From positions 72,561,683 to 72,625,682 of the forward strand of contig JASWHV010000001.1 of NCBI GenBank assembly GCA_030760725.1: a DNA stretch of 64,000 nt. Reading direction: 5' to 3'. Below the pieces are notes generated by a model. The model did no database searches. It worked only from the letters and a program-made list of their open reading frames with translations, and was not told where the DNA came from. A program made the position numbers and the translations under genes. This DNA is from Neostapfia colusana. Taxonomy: Eukaryota > Streptophyta > Magnoliopsida > Poales > Poaceae. The stretch's first letter is position 1; the number at the start of each line of letters is the position of its first letter. Positions 1 to 11,900 of this stretch are shown one piece after another.

Positions 1-76
1 AAACCGCGTCCCGCAGCCGAATTCTGGAACCTGAGGACTCTAACTCGATCACAACAGAACCACCGCCCTCCCCCGG

Positions 77-85
77 CTATAAAAA
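77..85 (+). promoter_or_regulatory. Probable TATA box in 5' LTR of A
   Basis: CTATAAAAA lies in a GC-rich stretch and is repeated at 9333-9341 in the 3' LTR. Transcription would start roughly 30 bases downstream and define the start of the R region. Function is inferred from motif and position only. Confidence 0.6.
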
Positions 86-354
86 CAACCGATCCGATCA
101 GTTTTTCGCACGCGATCGCCGATTTTCACTCCGGTGAGCACCGAGACTTCGCCGGTGAATTCTGGCCGATCTAAGCTCGGAAACTCTGATCTAACTCGTT
201 GGTCTTGATCCACCGCCTCCGGGGAACTTTGCAGGTGCAGAAAACCCGAAGATATACGGTGCAAATCCAGCTCCGACGAGCTTCGCCGTGGTTTTGCCTC
301 GGACCTCGCCGCAGAGCACTTTCCAGGACCCCCGAGCTCGAGAAAACCCCCGAG

Positions 355-360
355 GTGAGA
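355..360 (+). promoter_or_regulatory. Candidate splice donor downstream of the A promoter
   Basis: GAG|GTGAGA at 352-360 fits the plant 5' splice consensus and lies about 250 bases after the presumed start site. It is a plausible partner for the acceptor-like sequences before orf0 (3320) and gag (4395). No transcript evidence is available. Confidence 0.3.
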
Positions 361-1401
361 TCCCTGACCTCCCCTCTACCGATCTATGCCATGAGATCAC
401 AGTTTTAGGCAGAATTCTCGAGGATCCGAAACTTTCCGGCGAGATCGCCGCTTCCCGCCGCCGTGCGCCGCTGGCAGCGCCGCCCGCGCTCGATCAGAGC
501 GACGTGGCCGCTTGTGCGCCGTTTATTTTAAATCGCACGGTAGACTTTAAAACCCCGCGTACCGGTTCGATGTTATAATCTCAGCCGTCGGTTTAAAATC
601 AGACGGTCCACGTCAGCCCCGCGTTATAAAGACTGGAATTCTTACGTGCTACCCCCTGGGGTTCTCTGGAATTGAGAGCTAGCCCCGGAAACTTCAGATC
701 TAGCCCCTGGAACTCCAGAAAATCATGTAAATTCATTTAAAAATCAGTTTTAGCCCCTGGACTTAATAGAAATTAAGAAAAACACCTCTGAAAAGTGTAG
801 CTAGACCCCTGGAAATTATGAAAATGATATTATAGACCCTGTAATGGGGTGAATTCATTATTTTAGCTCTGTTTAGTATTTAATTTAGAAAATTGAATAT
901 GTAACTAGTGTTTAAATATTAAAAAGGGGGACAAACATAATTGTCAAATTTATTAAAAACTTTCTCAGTACTTAGAAAACTTTGGAGTGAGATAAAAATA
1001 TATTTTTGGGCTGAAATAAATCTGTTTCATCTATTATTCACATTTAATAGTATAGGGACACATTTTTAAGTAAAGAATAGTTAAAGAAAAATAGGGAAAA
1101 TAATTATGAAATAGTATACATCAGAAGCCAAGGTTAAAATATGATCTTAAATTATTTAGGACCAGAACCTAATCTGTTTAGGTAGGGTGTATTACTAATT
1201 TAATAATAAAATGCGCAATTATGCATAAGAATATAAATCTGGAAATATAGAAACTAGTAAATGATAAATGGAGTTTCTAAAGTACAAAGAATTCAGTTTA
1301 GGGTTGATAGAAATTATGAAGGCACATATGGAGAAGAAAAATACTTTTCATACATACCTGGTAGTTTAATATATAAGGAATTTATTTAAAACTGAAACAC
1401 A

Positions 1402-1424
1402 CATATATATATGTATATATATAT
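1402..1424 (+). repeat. AT dinucleotide microsatellite in A 5' LTR
   Basis: It is an alternating AT tract with one G interruption. The 3' LTR copy (about 10658-10682) is two bases longer. This is the only length difference I see between the LTRs. Confidence 0.85.
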
Positions 1425-3001
1425 AGTATGTGAGTATAAATCTGAACACCAAAGTAGGAATCCTATACATGTAAATGAAAGTGTATGCAAGCCCCAAATC
1501 AACACACATAGAGTATCCACAACACATAAAATGGTAAAGAAACTTTCATAAATGTGAATGTGTGGTTTGTATGAAGTAGAAGTGTGAACTATGTCTTATG
1601 GTTGTTGTTTTTCTTTTGCTATGTGTGATGGTATGAAGTAGAACCTGCTCAAGAACAAGTTATTCAATTCCAAGACCAAGACTACCCATTTCAAGAGCAG
1701 CAAGAAGGAGGCAAGTGTCCTTGACCACTTTGATCCTATGCTAGGATGTGTAGATAGAATTATTTGCATTGTCAAATGAAATATGAAACCCATGCTAGGA
1801 AGTTTCCCTAGAATTGCATTACCTTGTTTCCTTGAAGCTTGGGTTGGGATTTATTTTGTCATGTCATTTATACACATGCATATGCTTAGCCATGCTTAGA
1901 ATGGGATATTTGGGATATGAGATCATCAGTTTATATCACCATACTCTTGAGTGAGACATTGTGAGTTATGTAGAGGTAGGGATCAAGGCAAGTTGGATGT
2001 TTTGGTTGTGTGCTGGGTGCACGAGACTTGGGTTTGTGTTTAGTACTTGCCTGGATCCTAAGGACCGGTTCATGGAGCATGTAACCCGGCTTTACAGTGC
2101 CAACCACATGCTGAGATGGGGCAGCTTAGCCAATTAATTAGGTGTATCCCCGGCGTAGTATGGGTGTGTTGGATGGTGCGGGGAATAGGAGTCAGCTGGA
2201 CTGCCATATGAACCGCAAGGCTCAAGAGGGGGCCACTGCAGCGGGGTTGGAGCCTCTTGTATGCTGTTAGGGGTGAAACCTCAGTGGGCCCACGCTCGTC
2301 GGGAATCCCTTTGTAAAGGCTTCGTAGTGATCTCTTGGCCACACACCTGGGAAGTGTGAATGTGGTTCGTAGCCACTGGCATAATGGAGGTTCTTTTAGT
2401 CCACCCGGCAACGGGGGATGAAATCACTACTTGTGGGTACAGTGGTACAAACTCTGCAGAGTTAAAAACTGTCTTGACAGCCGTGCTCACGGTTAAGAGC
2501 GGCCTGGACTTATTCATGATTAGAGGATTGATGGTTTTGGTAGTTGAGCGGGAAGCTTAACATTGGTAATGATGTTATGGTTATTGGATTATAATGATGG
2601 GATGGGAAATTGGGACCATTTCACCTGTGTAGTAATGTAGGTGCTTAATAAGCTAAGGTGATAGGTATTAATTGCGTAGTGCTTTAACCATGAGTTCAAC
2701 CTCTCCTTGTTCTAGCCATGCATGATATAATTTTCCCACACTTGCTGAGTACCATTGGTACTCAACCTTGCATATTTGTTGGTTTATATTGCTGCTCAGG
2801 TCAAGATAATGAGATGGTGTATAATGACCAAGATTTTGGACCCGAGGAAGGTTTCTAGGTTCATGAAGACCCCGGGCAACACCTGTGATGGAGCCCTAAA
2901 GAATAATATTCCGCTGCTAGTTTATTTACTTGTGATGAAGCATTAGTGTTCATTGAGACATTTGTGATGTAAGACTTATTTATATTCGACACCTGGCTTG
3001 T

Positions 3002-3007
3002 AATAAA
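3002..3007 (+). promoter_or_regulatory. Possible poly(A) signal AATAAA in A LTR
   Basis: AATAAA lies about 95 bases before the LTR end and is repeated at 12260-12265 in the 3' LTR, where it would act on the genomic RNA. Plant poly(A) signals are loose, so this is tentative. Confidence 0.4.
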
Positions 3008-3107
3008 TGATGCTTCACTATTTGTCATCACATGTATGAGAAAATGATCCTGGCATACATGTGATATTCACTTGGTTGTTCTTCGGAAAAACCGGGTGTG
3101 ACAGAGG

Positions 3108-3120
3108 TGGTATCAGAGCC
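3108..3120 (+). promoter_or_regulatory. Primer binding site, tRNA-iMet, element A
   Basis: TGGTATCAGAGCC begins four bases after the LTR end (CA at 3102-3103). It is complementary to the 3' end of initiator methionine tRNA, the usual primer for plant gypsy elements. Confidence 0.92.
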
Positions 3121-3320
3121 AAGGTTGCCCGTAGGAACGTGGACCTAGGTAGAAATGGACGAATTTAAGGGCCCTATTTTCTTAAAAACTATTTTCCAAG
3201 GTGTGGGTGAAAAAGTGTTATTAAAAGGGTCATTTTCTTCATCTTACCCCAACTTTCATTCAAAATAGGATTTTTGTTTGAGATTTTATCTAACCTAATT
3301 TTAAAATTCTTTTGTTTTAG

Positions 3321-4100
3321 ATGGTTCGCATGATTCGCACCGCTCGTAAGTCCACGGGAGGGAGAGTTCCCGTAGTTGCCCTTGCTGAAAGAGAGGAGAG
3401 TCGTCCAGTGACGTACCTTTCCTACGGATTGGCAGTAGGAGATTTGTTGCGCCGTCTTCGACGTATGCTCGAAGCCGCCGGCAATACGGGCAAGCTCATC
3501 ATCCACTATAACTCCACCAGGACCATCCGTGAGAAGAGGGAAGAATGGAGTTCGGAGATGAGGATTATACACGAGAATCAGCTGCTTAAGATTCACCACT
3601 CTCCAGCTTGTCGAGCAACACAAGTTGACGCGGAGAGAGATGTCACTTGGGAGGCCATCACCTGCCAGAGCCACATCTATCGTCGCCACTTGGACAAAAC
3701 TGAGTACATGTATGTCCTCCAACGTGAGAGTGGTACCACGGAGTACAAGTACCCACCGGTGCAGCAAGGGACTTCCCATGAGCACATGGACTTGTGCTTG
3801 GAGGATGCTGCTATGCTCAGCACTCGACTGCAGGAGTGTCAACAAGAGCTTCAGGATGTCCGAGATACTCTGAAGGAGACGGAGGCATTGCTGCGAGCTT
3901 GCTTAAAGGCGAGAGAAAGAGGAGATGGGAATGAACTGTGTGTCACCATAAGTGATCCATGGACCCCTGACTCCCCGGATCGCCGAGCAATCAGGCGTCG
4001 TCGCACTTCTCCACCAGCAGCCTCCCCACCCAAAGCAGAGTCAGAAGGTAGCCGAAATGAGGAGGAAGATCCCGAGGAGCCAGCTCAAGAGGATGAGTAG
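3321..4100 (+). CDS. orf0 of element A, 259-aa protein upstream of gag
   Basis: This intact frame lies between the primer site and gag. It is not Gag, protease, RT or integrase and I do not recognise a named domain. Residues 30-145 look globular. About 153-200 is rich in Leu, Glu and Gln with heptad-like spacing and is a probable coiled coil (TRLQECQQELQDVRDTLKE). A basic cluster (RRAIRRRR, 221-228) could be a nuclear signal, and the last 20 residues are strongly acidic. The ATG directly follows TTTTGTTTTAG, a good 3' splice-acceptor look-alike. Gag starts 295 bases downstream after several stops, so the two are separate products. From memory, an extra ORF called orf0 upstream of gag is known in some rice gypsy elements (RIRE3/RIRE8 group). 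Its function is unknown. Intactness in an element with almost identical LTRs suggests it is a real gene. Confidence 0.7.
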   Translation: MVRMIRTARKSTGGRVPVVALAEREESRPVTYLSYGLAVGDLLRRLRRMLEAAGNTGKLIIHYNSTRTIREKREEWSSEMRIIHENQLLKIHHSPACRATQVDAERDVTWEAITCQSHIYRRHLDKTEYMYVLQRESGTTEYKYPPVQQGTSHEHMDLCLEDAAMLSTRLQECQQELQDVRDTLKETEALLRACLKARERGDGNELCVTISDPWTPDSPDRRAIRRRRTSPPAASPPKAESEGSRNEEEDPEEPAQEDE

Positions 4101-4395
4101 TGTAGAGTCTTTCCCCTAGCTAGTAGGAGGTCGAGTAGTCGAGTCGTTACGTAGTTAATGGTGTGATAATGCTTGGTGTGTGACGTGAGTTGTGGAAGCC
4201 ATGAGCGAGTGTCCACAGCCTCGTCTTCAGATTGTTTTGCTTTGGTGTGTGAACCCACAGGAAATAATAGTGCATTTATTGGGTGTGAGATATAAAACCC
4301 TCGTAAGATTTTAACAAAACTTCAACACTTCAGAGTACAAACAAGTGAAAGTAGATACTAAATGCTTTCAAATTAACATTTGTTGATTCTACCAG
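4101..4395 (+). other. orf0-gag spacer of element A
   Basis: This is a 295-base non-coding spacer. It is AT-rich near its 3' end and finishes TTGATTCTACCAG immediately before the gag ATG, again like a splice acceptor. I see no other feature in it. Confidence 0.5.
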
Positions 4396-7053
4396 ATGGC
4401 CGGAAGAGGAAAAGGACGTGCTGCCAACCCCGCCAACAACAATGATGAGGCATGCAACTCTCATCTTTCTGGAGGCCAGAACCGGGGTGGTCGCCGTGAA
4501 GAAGTTGATCCTCTCCACCAAATGCTGGAGAATCAAAATCAGCTCATCCAGAACTTGACTCAAGTAGTGGCCAACTTGCATCAAGTTCCACCTCCACAAG
4601 CTGCACCACGCCAACCAAGGTTGAGTGAGTTTCTAGGAACTCAACCTCCAAAGTTTGCAAGTGCTGCTGAACCTCTGGAGGCAGATGATTGGCTGAAGAC
4701 CATTGAAAGTAAGATGAGAATCATACAATGCCAAGGGTATGAGAGGGTGCTGTTTGCCTCTCATCAATTGCAGGGACCTGCTGCTGATTGGTGGACCGCC
4801 TACGTGGCCGCCCATCATGACCCTGAGAGCATCACTTGGGAAGAGTTCAAGCGTAGCTTCCGCAACCATTACATCCCAAAAGGTGAACTCAAAAACAAGA
4901 GGAAAGAGTTTTTGGGACTGCAGCAGGGAAACATGACGGTGAGGGAATACCTCACTAAATTCACTCAACTATCCCGTTATGCTCCACGAGACATAGAGAC
5001 AGATGAGCAGAAACAAGATTGTTTCGTGGAAGGACTTACCGCAGAGATGCAGTGTGCAATGTCCTCAAATGAGTATGAAAGCTTTCAAAAGATGGTGGAC
5101 AGAGCATTTGTGGTGGAAAGGAAGCTGAAGGCCCTGGAAAATGAGAATAAGAGGAAGGCTGGGTGGTCATATCAAGCCTCAGGGAGCAACACCCGCCCAC
5201 GTATGATGCAGCAACCTACGGGGCAGACGAGCCGTGCTGCGGTACCCTATTCAGCACCAAGAGGGTACAACCCAAACTACAGGCCTCCCGCAGCACCAGC
5301 ACCGCCGCAACGTCAGTTTGTACAACAGCCTCGCCCTGCATATCCACCTCGACCAGCAGTGCAAGGACCCCCGAACCAACCCCAAGACAACAAAGGCCCA
5401 GCACCTAAGGTTGGGGTGCAATGTTTTAGCTGTGGTGAAGTGGGGCACTATGCCCATAAGTGTCCAAAGAAGAAGCCCACGCAACCACAGCAGCAGAACG
5501 TAATGAGAGGACGGGTGAACCACGTCACTATGGAGGAAGCACAGGAGGCACCCGACGTGGTAGTTGGTAAGTTTCCTGCCAATTTACACCTTGCAACTCT
5601 GCTGTTTGATTCTGGTGCTACCCATTCGTTCATTGCTCAAGGGTTTGTTAAGAAGCATGACCTAGCAACCACACAAATGAACCATATGCTAGCGGTAAAT
5701 TCTCCAGGTGGAGAAATAAGGACAAGACAAGTGTGTCCCAAAGTGAACCTAGACATTAATGGGGTAGTATTTACCGCTAACCTCATAGTGATCGATTCAC
5801 AAGAGATAGATATTATTTTGGGTATGGATTGGTTGACCAAACATAAAGGAATCATCCATTGTTCGACCAGAACGGTGGAACTAACTCACCCTAGTGGCAC
5901 AAGAGTAAAGTTCATAACGATACACGAGCCTAGGAGGGACATTAAATTAAATCAAGTGGAGGTGAAAGTTGAGGAAATCAGGACTATCAGGGAATATCCA
6001 GATGTTTTTCCGGAGGAGTTGCCAGGAATGCCTCCCGACCGTGACGTGGAATTCGCAATCGAGCTAGTACCGGGAACAGCCCCGATATACAAGAGACCTT
6101 ATCGAATGGACTCCAAGCAGCTAGAAGAGCTCAAGGATCATTTGAGAGAATTGACGGAAAAGGGGTATGTTCGCCCTAGTTCCTCACCATGGGGAGCTCC
6201 GGTAATATTTGTGCCTAAGAAAGATGGAACTCAAAGGTTATGCGTGGATTACCGTGCCTTGAATGAGGTGACCATCAAGAACAAGTATCCATTACCCCGC
6301 ATTGAAGACTTGTTTGATCAGTTGAGGGGAGCTTGCGTGTTCTCGAAAATTGATCTCAGGTCGGGATACCACCAACTCAAGATAAGGCAATCTGATATTC
6401 CCAAGACAGCTTTCGTATCTCGGTACGGACTGTATGAATACACTGTCATGCCTTTCGGGCTAACCAATGCCCCGGCATATTTCATGTACCTCATGAACAA
6501 GGTATTCATGGAATATCTGGACAAATTTGTGGTGGTTTTCATAGATGATATTCTCGTCTTCTCCAAAGATGAAGAAGAACATGAGAAACATCTAAGGTTG
6601 GTGTTACAGAGGCTGAGAGAACACCAACTATATGCCAAGTTGAGCAAGTGTGAGTTTTGGCTAAAGAGAGTTCCCTTTTTAGGGCATATAATCTCGGAGG
6701 GAGGAATCTCCGTAGATCCCGCCAAAATCGAAGATATCCAGAAATGGAAAACCCCTGAAAATGTCGGAGAAGTTCGAAGCTTTTTGGGATTGGCTGGATA
6801 CTATCGACGGTTTATTGAGGGATTCTCCAAGATCTCGAGACCTCTCACCAAACTGTTGGAAAAGGGAATCACATTCACCTGGACGCCACAGTGCGATACG
6901 AGCTTTCAGGAGCTAAAGAAGAGATTGACAACAGCCCCCGTGTTGGTTATGCCAGATATGCAGAGGAATTTCACGGTGTACTGCGATGCCTCTGGAAACG
7001 GGTTGGGATGTGTTCTCATGCAAGAGGGACATGTCGTGGCATATGCATCCTGA
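4396..7053 (+). pseudogene. gag-pol: Element A gag-protease-RT-RNase H (5' part, ends at premature TGA)
   Basis: This first part of the gag-pol frame is open for 885 codons. Gag capsid motifs are present (WW near 130, FRNHYIP near 157). The CCHC zinc knuckle [14 protein letters not shown] is at 343-356. The aspartic protease active site DSGA is at 405-408. Reverse transcriptase follows with LCVDYRALN (from 615) and the catalytic FIDD at 715-718. RNase H begins about 850, with a conserved Asp at 864 (YCDASG). The frame stops at TGA 7051-7053 in RNase H, where relatives have Arg. CGA to TGA by CpG deamination is the simplest cause. The same frame stays open beyond the stop to 8865. It could still give Gag, protease and most of RT. 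The ATG is preceded directly by ACCAG. Confidence 0.93.
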
Positions 7054-8865
7054 CAGCTTCGGAAGCACGAGAAGAACTATCCTACACATGACTTAGAACT
7101 AGCTGCAGTGGTACACGCGTTGAAAATTTGGCGGCACTATTTGATGGGGAAGAGGACAGAGATATATACGGATCATAAGAGTTTGAAGTACATATTCACC
7201 CAGCCAGATCTCAACCTTAGACAAAGGAGATGGTTAGAGCTAATCAATGACTTTGATGTAGGCATCAACTATCATCCCGGGAAAGCAAACGTCGTGGCCG
7301 ATGCCTTGAGTCGGAAAGTGCAGGTCAATAAGTTGAGCTTGAAGGATATGCCTGCAGAATTGAAGGACGAGGTTATAAGGCTCAATCTATGTCTAGTAAA
7401 TAGTGGTGAAGCCATCGCCATGGAAGTGGACTCCACACTTGAGCGAGACATACGCGAGGGACAAAAGAATGATGAGAAGATACAAGAGATCAGACAGCTC
7501 ATCAAGGAAAATAAAGCTCCTGGTTTTAGAGAGGATGAACAAGGAACGGTGTGGCACGGGAAAAGGATCTGTGTGCCAGAAGTAAAGGAGATTCGTAAAT
7601 TAATTTTGAAGGAGGCTCACGATTCCGACTATTCCATTCATCCTGGGAGTACGAAGATGTATCAGGACCTCAAAAGCAGGTATTGGTGGTATGGCATGAA
7701 GCGAGATGTCGCGGAACATGTTGCCCTATGTGACACATGTCAGTTGGTGAAAGCAGAACATCAACGACCCGCGGGATTGCTGCAACCACTCAAAGTGCCT
7801 GAATGGAAGTGGGAAGAAATCAGCATGGATTTTGTCGTGGGATTGCCTAGGACCCAATCCGGGTATGATTCAATATGGGTCATTATTGATCGGCTAACCA
7901 AGGTAGCTCATTTCATCCCTGTGAAAGAAAGCTACAGTGGATCCAAATTGGCAGAATTGTACATGTCAAGGATTGTGTGTTACCATGGAGTGCCAAAGAA
8001 GATAGTGTCGGACCGAGGGACACAGTTCACTTCGAGGTTTTGGCAAAAGTTGCATGAAACCATGGGAACCCATCTGAATTTCAGCTCTGCCTATCATCCC
8101 CAAACTGACGGGCAGACGGAAAGAACCAATCAGATCCTTGAAGATATGTTAAGGGCATGTGCACTCAAAAACAATAGGAGTTGGGACAAGAACCTACCGT
8201 ATGCGGAGTTTTCCTATAACAACAGTTATCAAGCTAGTATGAAGATGTCACCGTTTGAAGCTTTGTATGGAAGGAAGTGCAGAACTCCCCTATTTTGGAA
8301 CCAAACAGGAGAAAGTAAAGTGTTTGGTCCCGAAGTGCTACAAGAAGCCGAGGCAAAGGTGAGGGAGATTCGCAACAATTTGAGGATAGCACAAACACGC
8401 CAAAAGAGCTATGCCGATGTACGAAGAAGAGAACTCGTTTTCAACGTGGGAGACTATGTTTATCTCAAGGTATCCCCTATCAGAGGACTTCGTCGGTTCA
8501 AGGTGAAAGGGAAGTTGTCACCCCGATACATCGGACCCTTTCAAGTTTTGGAAAGAAAAGGCGAAGTGGCGTACCAACTAGAGTTGCCGGTTCATCTATC
8601 GGACGTGCACGATGTGTTCCATGTGTCGCAACTCAAGAAATGTCTGAGGACGCCTGAGGAGGTGTTACCCATGAACGAAGTGGATGTAGCTGAGGATTTG
8701 TCTTATGCCGAGCAACCATACAAGATTTTGGAGACAATGGAACGCCTCACCAGAAATAAGAGAATCAGGATGTGCAAGGTGCAGTGGAAGCATCACTCAG
8801 AAGAGGAAGCCACCTGGGAACGGGAAGATGAGCTTAAGGCACAATTTCCGGAATTATTTTCTTAG
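7054..8865 (+). pseudogene. gag-pol: Element A RNase H-integrase-chromodomain (3' part of gag-pol)
   Basis: It continues in the same frame after the TGA and contains the rest of RNase H ([12 protein letters not shown]), then integrase. Numbering codons from the gag start, the zinc-binding His is near 1075 and the Cys pair (CDTC) at 1112 and 1115. The DDE catalytic residues are Asp1145, Asp1206 and Glu1242, with the expected 35 residues between the last two. The integrase C-terminal GPF motif (YIGPFQVL) follows. Residues from about 1436 ([11 protein letters not shown] to [12 protein letters not shown]) match the chromodomain-like tail of Tekay/Del elements, which is thought to target integration to heterochromatin. 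No frameshift was seen. It ends at TAG 8863-8865, 45 bases before the 3' LTR. Without read-through of the upstream stop this part is unlikely to be translated. Confidence 0.92.
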
Positions 8866-8890
8866 AAACACCAATCTCGAGGACGAGATT

Positions 8891-8910
8891 TCTTTTAAGG
8901 GGGGTAGAGC
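8891..8910 (+). promoter_or_regulatory. Polypurine tract of element A
   Basis: TTTTAAGGGGGGTAGAGC lies directly before the 3' LTR start TGTAACACCC. It is the priming site for plus-strand DNA synthesis. Confidence 0.88.
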
Positions 8911-11900
8911 TGTAACACCCCAAATTTTTAGTCAAGATTCAAATTTTGGATTTAGAACCATAAACCATGTTCAGAGGGGAATTTAGAAATTTTTGGACGT
9001 GTTGCATGTTTTGCAAAAATTCAAATTCAAACTGGAATTCAAATTTGACTCAAAACAGAAAAGAAATGGAAAAAGAAGGAAAACCGGGAAAAAAACTGGC
9101 CAGTGGGCCGAAACCCCAGCCGGCCCAGCTAACCCCCGCGCAGCCCGCCCCCGCGCGCGCCGCGCTGCCCCTCGCTGACATGTGGGACCCGCCTGTCATC
9201 CCTAACCCCGCGACCCCGGACTTCTCCCCGCGCGCGCGCGATCGCAACCGATCGGGAAACCGCGTCCCGCAGCCGAATTCTGGAACCTGAGGACTCTAAC
9301 TCGATCACAACAGAACCACCGCCCTCCCCCGGCTATAAAAACAACCGATCCGATCAGTTTTTCGCACGCGATCGCCGATTTTCACTCCGGTGAGCACCGA
9401 GACTTCGCCGGTGAATTCTGGCCGATCTAAGCTCGGAAACTCTGATCTAACTCGTTGGTCTTGATCCACCGCCTCCGGGGAACTTTGCAGGTGCAGAAAA
9501 CCCGAAGATATACGGTGCAAATCCAGCTCCGACGAGCTTCGCCGTGGTTTTGCCTCGGACCTCGCCGCAGAGCACTTTCCAGGACCCCCGAGCTCGAGAA
9601 AACCCCCGAGGTGAGATCCCTGACCTCCCCTCTACCGATCTATGCCATGAGATCACAGTTTTAGGCAGAATTCTCGAGGATCCGAAACTTTCCGGCGAGA
9701 TCGCCGCTTCCCGCCGCCGTGCGCCGCTGGCAGCGCCGCCCGCGCTCGATCAGAGCGACGTGGCCGCTTGTGCGCCGTTTATTTTAAATCGCACGGTAGA
9801 CTTTAAAACCCCGCGTACCGGTTCGATGTTATAATCTCAGCCGTCGGTTTAAAATCAGACGGTCCACGTCAGCCCCGCGTTATAAAGACTGGAATTCTTA
9901 CGTGCTACCCCCTGGGGTTCTCTGGAATTGAGAGCTAGCCCCGGAAACTTCAGATCTAGCCCCTGGAACTCCAGAAAATCATGTAAATTCATTTAAAAAT
10001 CAGTTTTAGCCCCTGGACTTAATAGAAATTAAGAAAAACACCTCTGAAAAGTGTAGCTAGACCCCTGGAAATTATGAAAATGATATTATAGACCCTGTAA
10101 TGGGGTGAATTCATTATTTTAGCTCTGTTTAGTATTTAATTTAGAAAATTGAATATGTAACTAGTGTTTAAATATTAAAAAGGGGGACAAACATAATTGT
10201 CAAATTTATTAAAAACTTTCTCAGTACTTAGAAAACTTTGGAGTGAGATAAAAATATATTTTTGGGCTGAAATAAATCTGTTTCATCTATTATTCACATT
10301 TAATAGTATAGGGACACATTTTTAAGTAAAGAATAGTTAAAGAAAAATAGGGAAAATAATTATGAAATAGTATACATCAGAAGCCAAGGTTAAAATATGA
10401 TCTTAAATTATTTAGGACCAGAACCTAATCTGTTTAGGTAGGGTGTATTACTAATTTAATAATAAAATGCGCAATTATGCATAAGAATATAAATCTGGAA
10501 ATATAGAAACTAGTAAATGATAAATGGAGTTTCTAAAGTACAAAGAATTCAGTTTAGGGTTGATAGAAATTATGAAGGCACATATGGAGAAGAAAAATAC
10601 TTTTCATACATACCTGGTAGTTTAATATATAAGGAATTTATTTAAAACTGAAACACACATATATATATGTATATATATATATAGTATGTGAGTATAAATA
10701 TGAACACCAAAGTAGGAATCCTATACATGTAAATGAAAGTGTATGCAAGCCCCAAATCAACACACATAGAGTATCCACAACACATAAAATGGTAAAGAAA
10801 CTTTCATAAATGTGAATGTGTGGTTTGTATGAAGTAGAAGTGTGAACTATGTCTTATGGTTGTTGTTTTTCTTTTGCTATGTGTGATGGTATGAAGTAGA
10901 ACCTGCTCAAGAACAAGTTATTCAATTCCAAGACCAAGACTACCCATTTCAAGAGCAGCAAGAAGGAGGCAAGTGTCCTTGACCACTTTGATCCTATGCT
11001 AGGATGTGTAGATAGAATTATTTGCATTGTCAAATGAAATATGAAACCCATGCTAGGAAGTTTCCCTAGAATTGCATTACCTTGTTTCCTTGAAGCTTGG
11101 GTTGGGATTTATTTTGTCATGTCATTTATACACATGCATATGCTTAGCCATGCTTAGAATGGGATATTTGGGATATGAGATCATCAGTTTATATTACCAT
11201 ACTCTTGAGTGAGACATTGTGAGTTATGTAGAGGTAGGGATCAAGGCAAGTTGGATGTTTTGGTTGTGTGCTGGGTGCACGAGACTTGGGTTTGTGTTTA
11301 GTACTTGCCTGGATCCTAAGGACCGGTTCATGGAGCATGTAACCCGGCTTTACAGTGCCAACCACATGCTGAGATGGGGCAGCTTAGCCAATTAATTAGG
11401 TGTATCCCCGGCGTAGTATGGGTGTGTTGGATGGTGCGGGGAATAGGAGTCAGCTGGACTGCCATATGAACCGCAAGGCTCAAGAGGGGGCCACTGCAGC
11501 GGGGTTGGAGCCTCTTGTATGCTGTTAGGGGTGAAACCTCAGTGGGCCCACGCTCGTCGGGAATCCCTTTGTAAAGGCTTCGTAGTGATCTCTTGGCCAC
11601 ACACCTGGGAAGTGTGAATGTGGTTCGTAGCCACTGGCATAATGGAGGTTCTTTTAGTCCACCCGGCAACGGGGGATGAAATCACTACTTGTGGGTACAG
11701 TGGTACAAACTCTGCAGAGTTAAAAACTGTCTTGACAGCCGTGCTCACGGTTAAGAGCGGCCTGGACTTATTCATGATTAGAGGATTGATGGTTTTGGTA
11801 GTTGAGCGGGAAGCTTAACATTGGTAATGATGTTATGGTTATTGGATTATAATGATGGGATGGGAAATTGGGACCATTTCACCTGTGTAGTAATGTAGGT

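Larger units (their letters stand above)
1..3103 (+). repeat. 5' LTR of element A (truncated by window edge)
   Basis: It is a direct repeat of 9257-12361. By eye the two copies differ by two substitutions (near 1442 and 1937) and a 2-bp length change in an AT microsatellite. It ends in GGGTGTGACA, followed four bases later by the primer binding site. The first ~600 bases are GC-rich and hold the TATA box and the presumed transcription start; the remainder is AT-rich. Short open frames inside it are duplicated exactly in the other LTR and resemble no protein known to me, so they are not called as genes. Confidence 0.95.

Noticed and set aside
49..578. Short open frames in the GC-rich LTR of A (also at 9305-9834)
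   Set aside because: They lie in the LTR promoter/leader, repeat identically in both LTRs, have no recognisable domain, and several strands and frames are open at once because of GC content.
2070..2560. Possible small genes in the A LTR (113-, 78- and 66-codon frames)
   Set aside because: Inside a repeat, overlapping on both strands, no homology recognised; both LTR copies carry them only because the insertion is young.
3189..3845. 218-codon minus-strand frame opposite orf0 of element A
   Set aside because: It is the antisense shadow of orf0, low in recognisable features, and lies on the non-coding strand of the element.
5216..5523. Minus-strand and alternative-frame ORFs across the gag linker of A
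   Set aside because: Shadows of the Gln/Pro-rich Gag linker, with no independent support.
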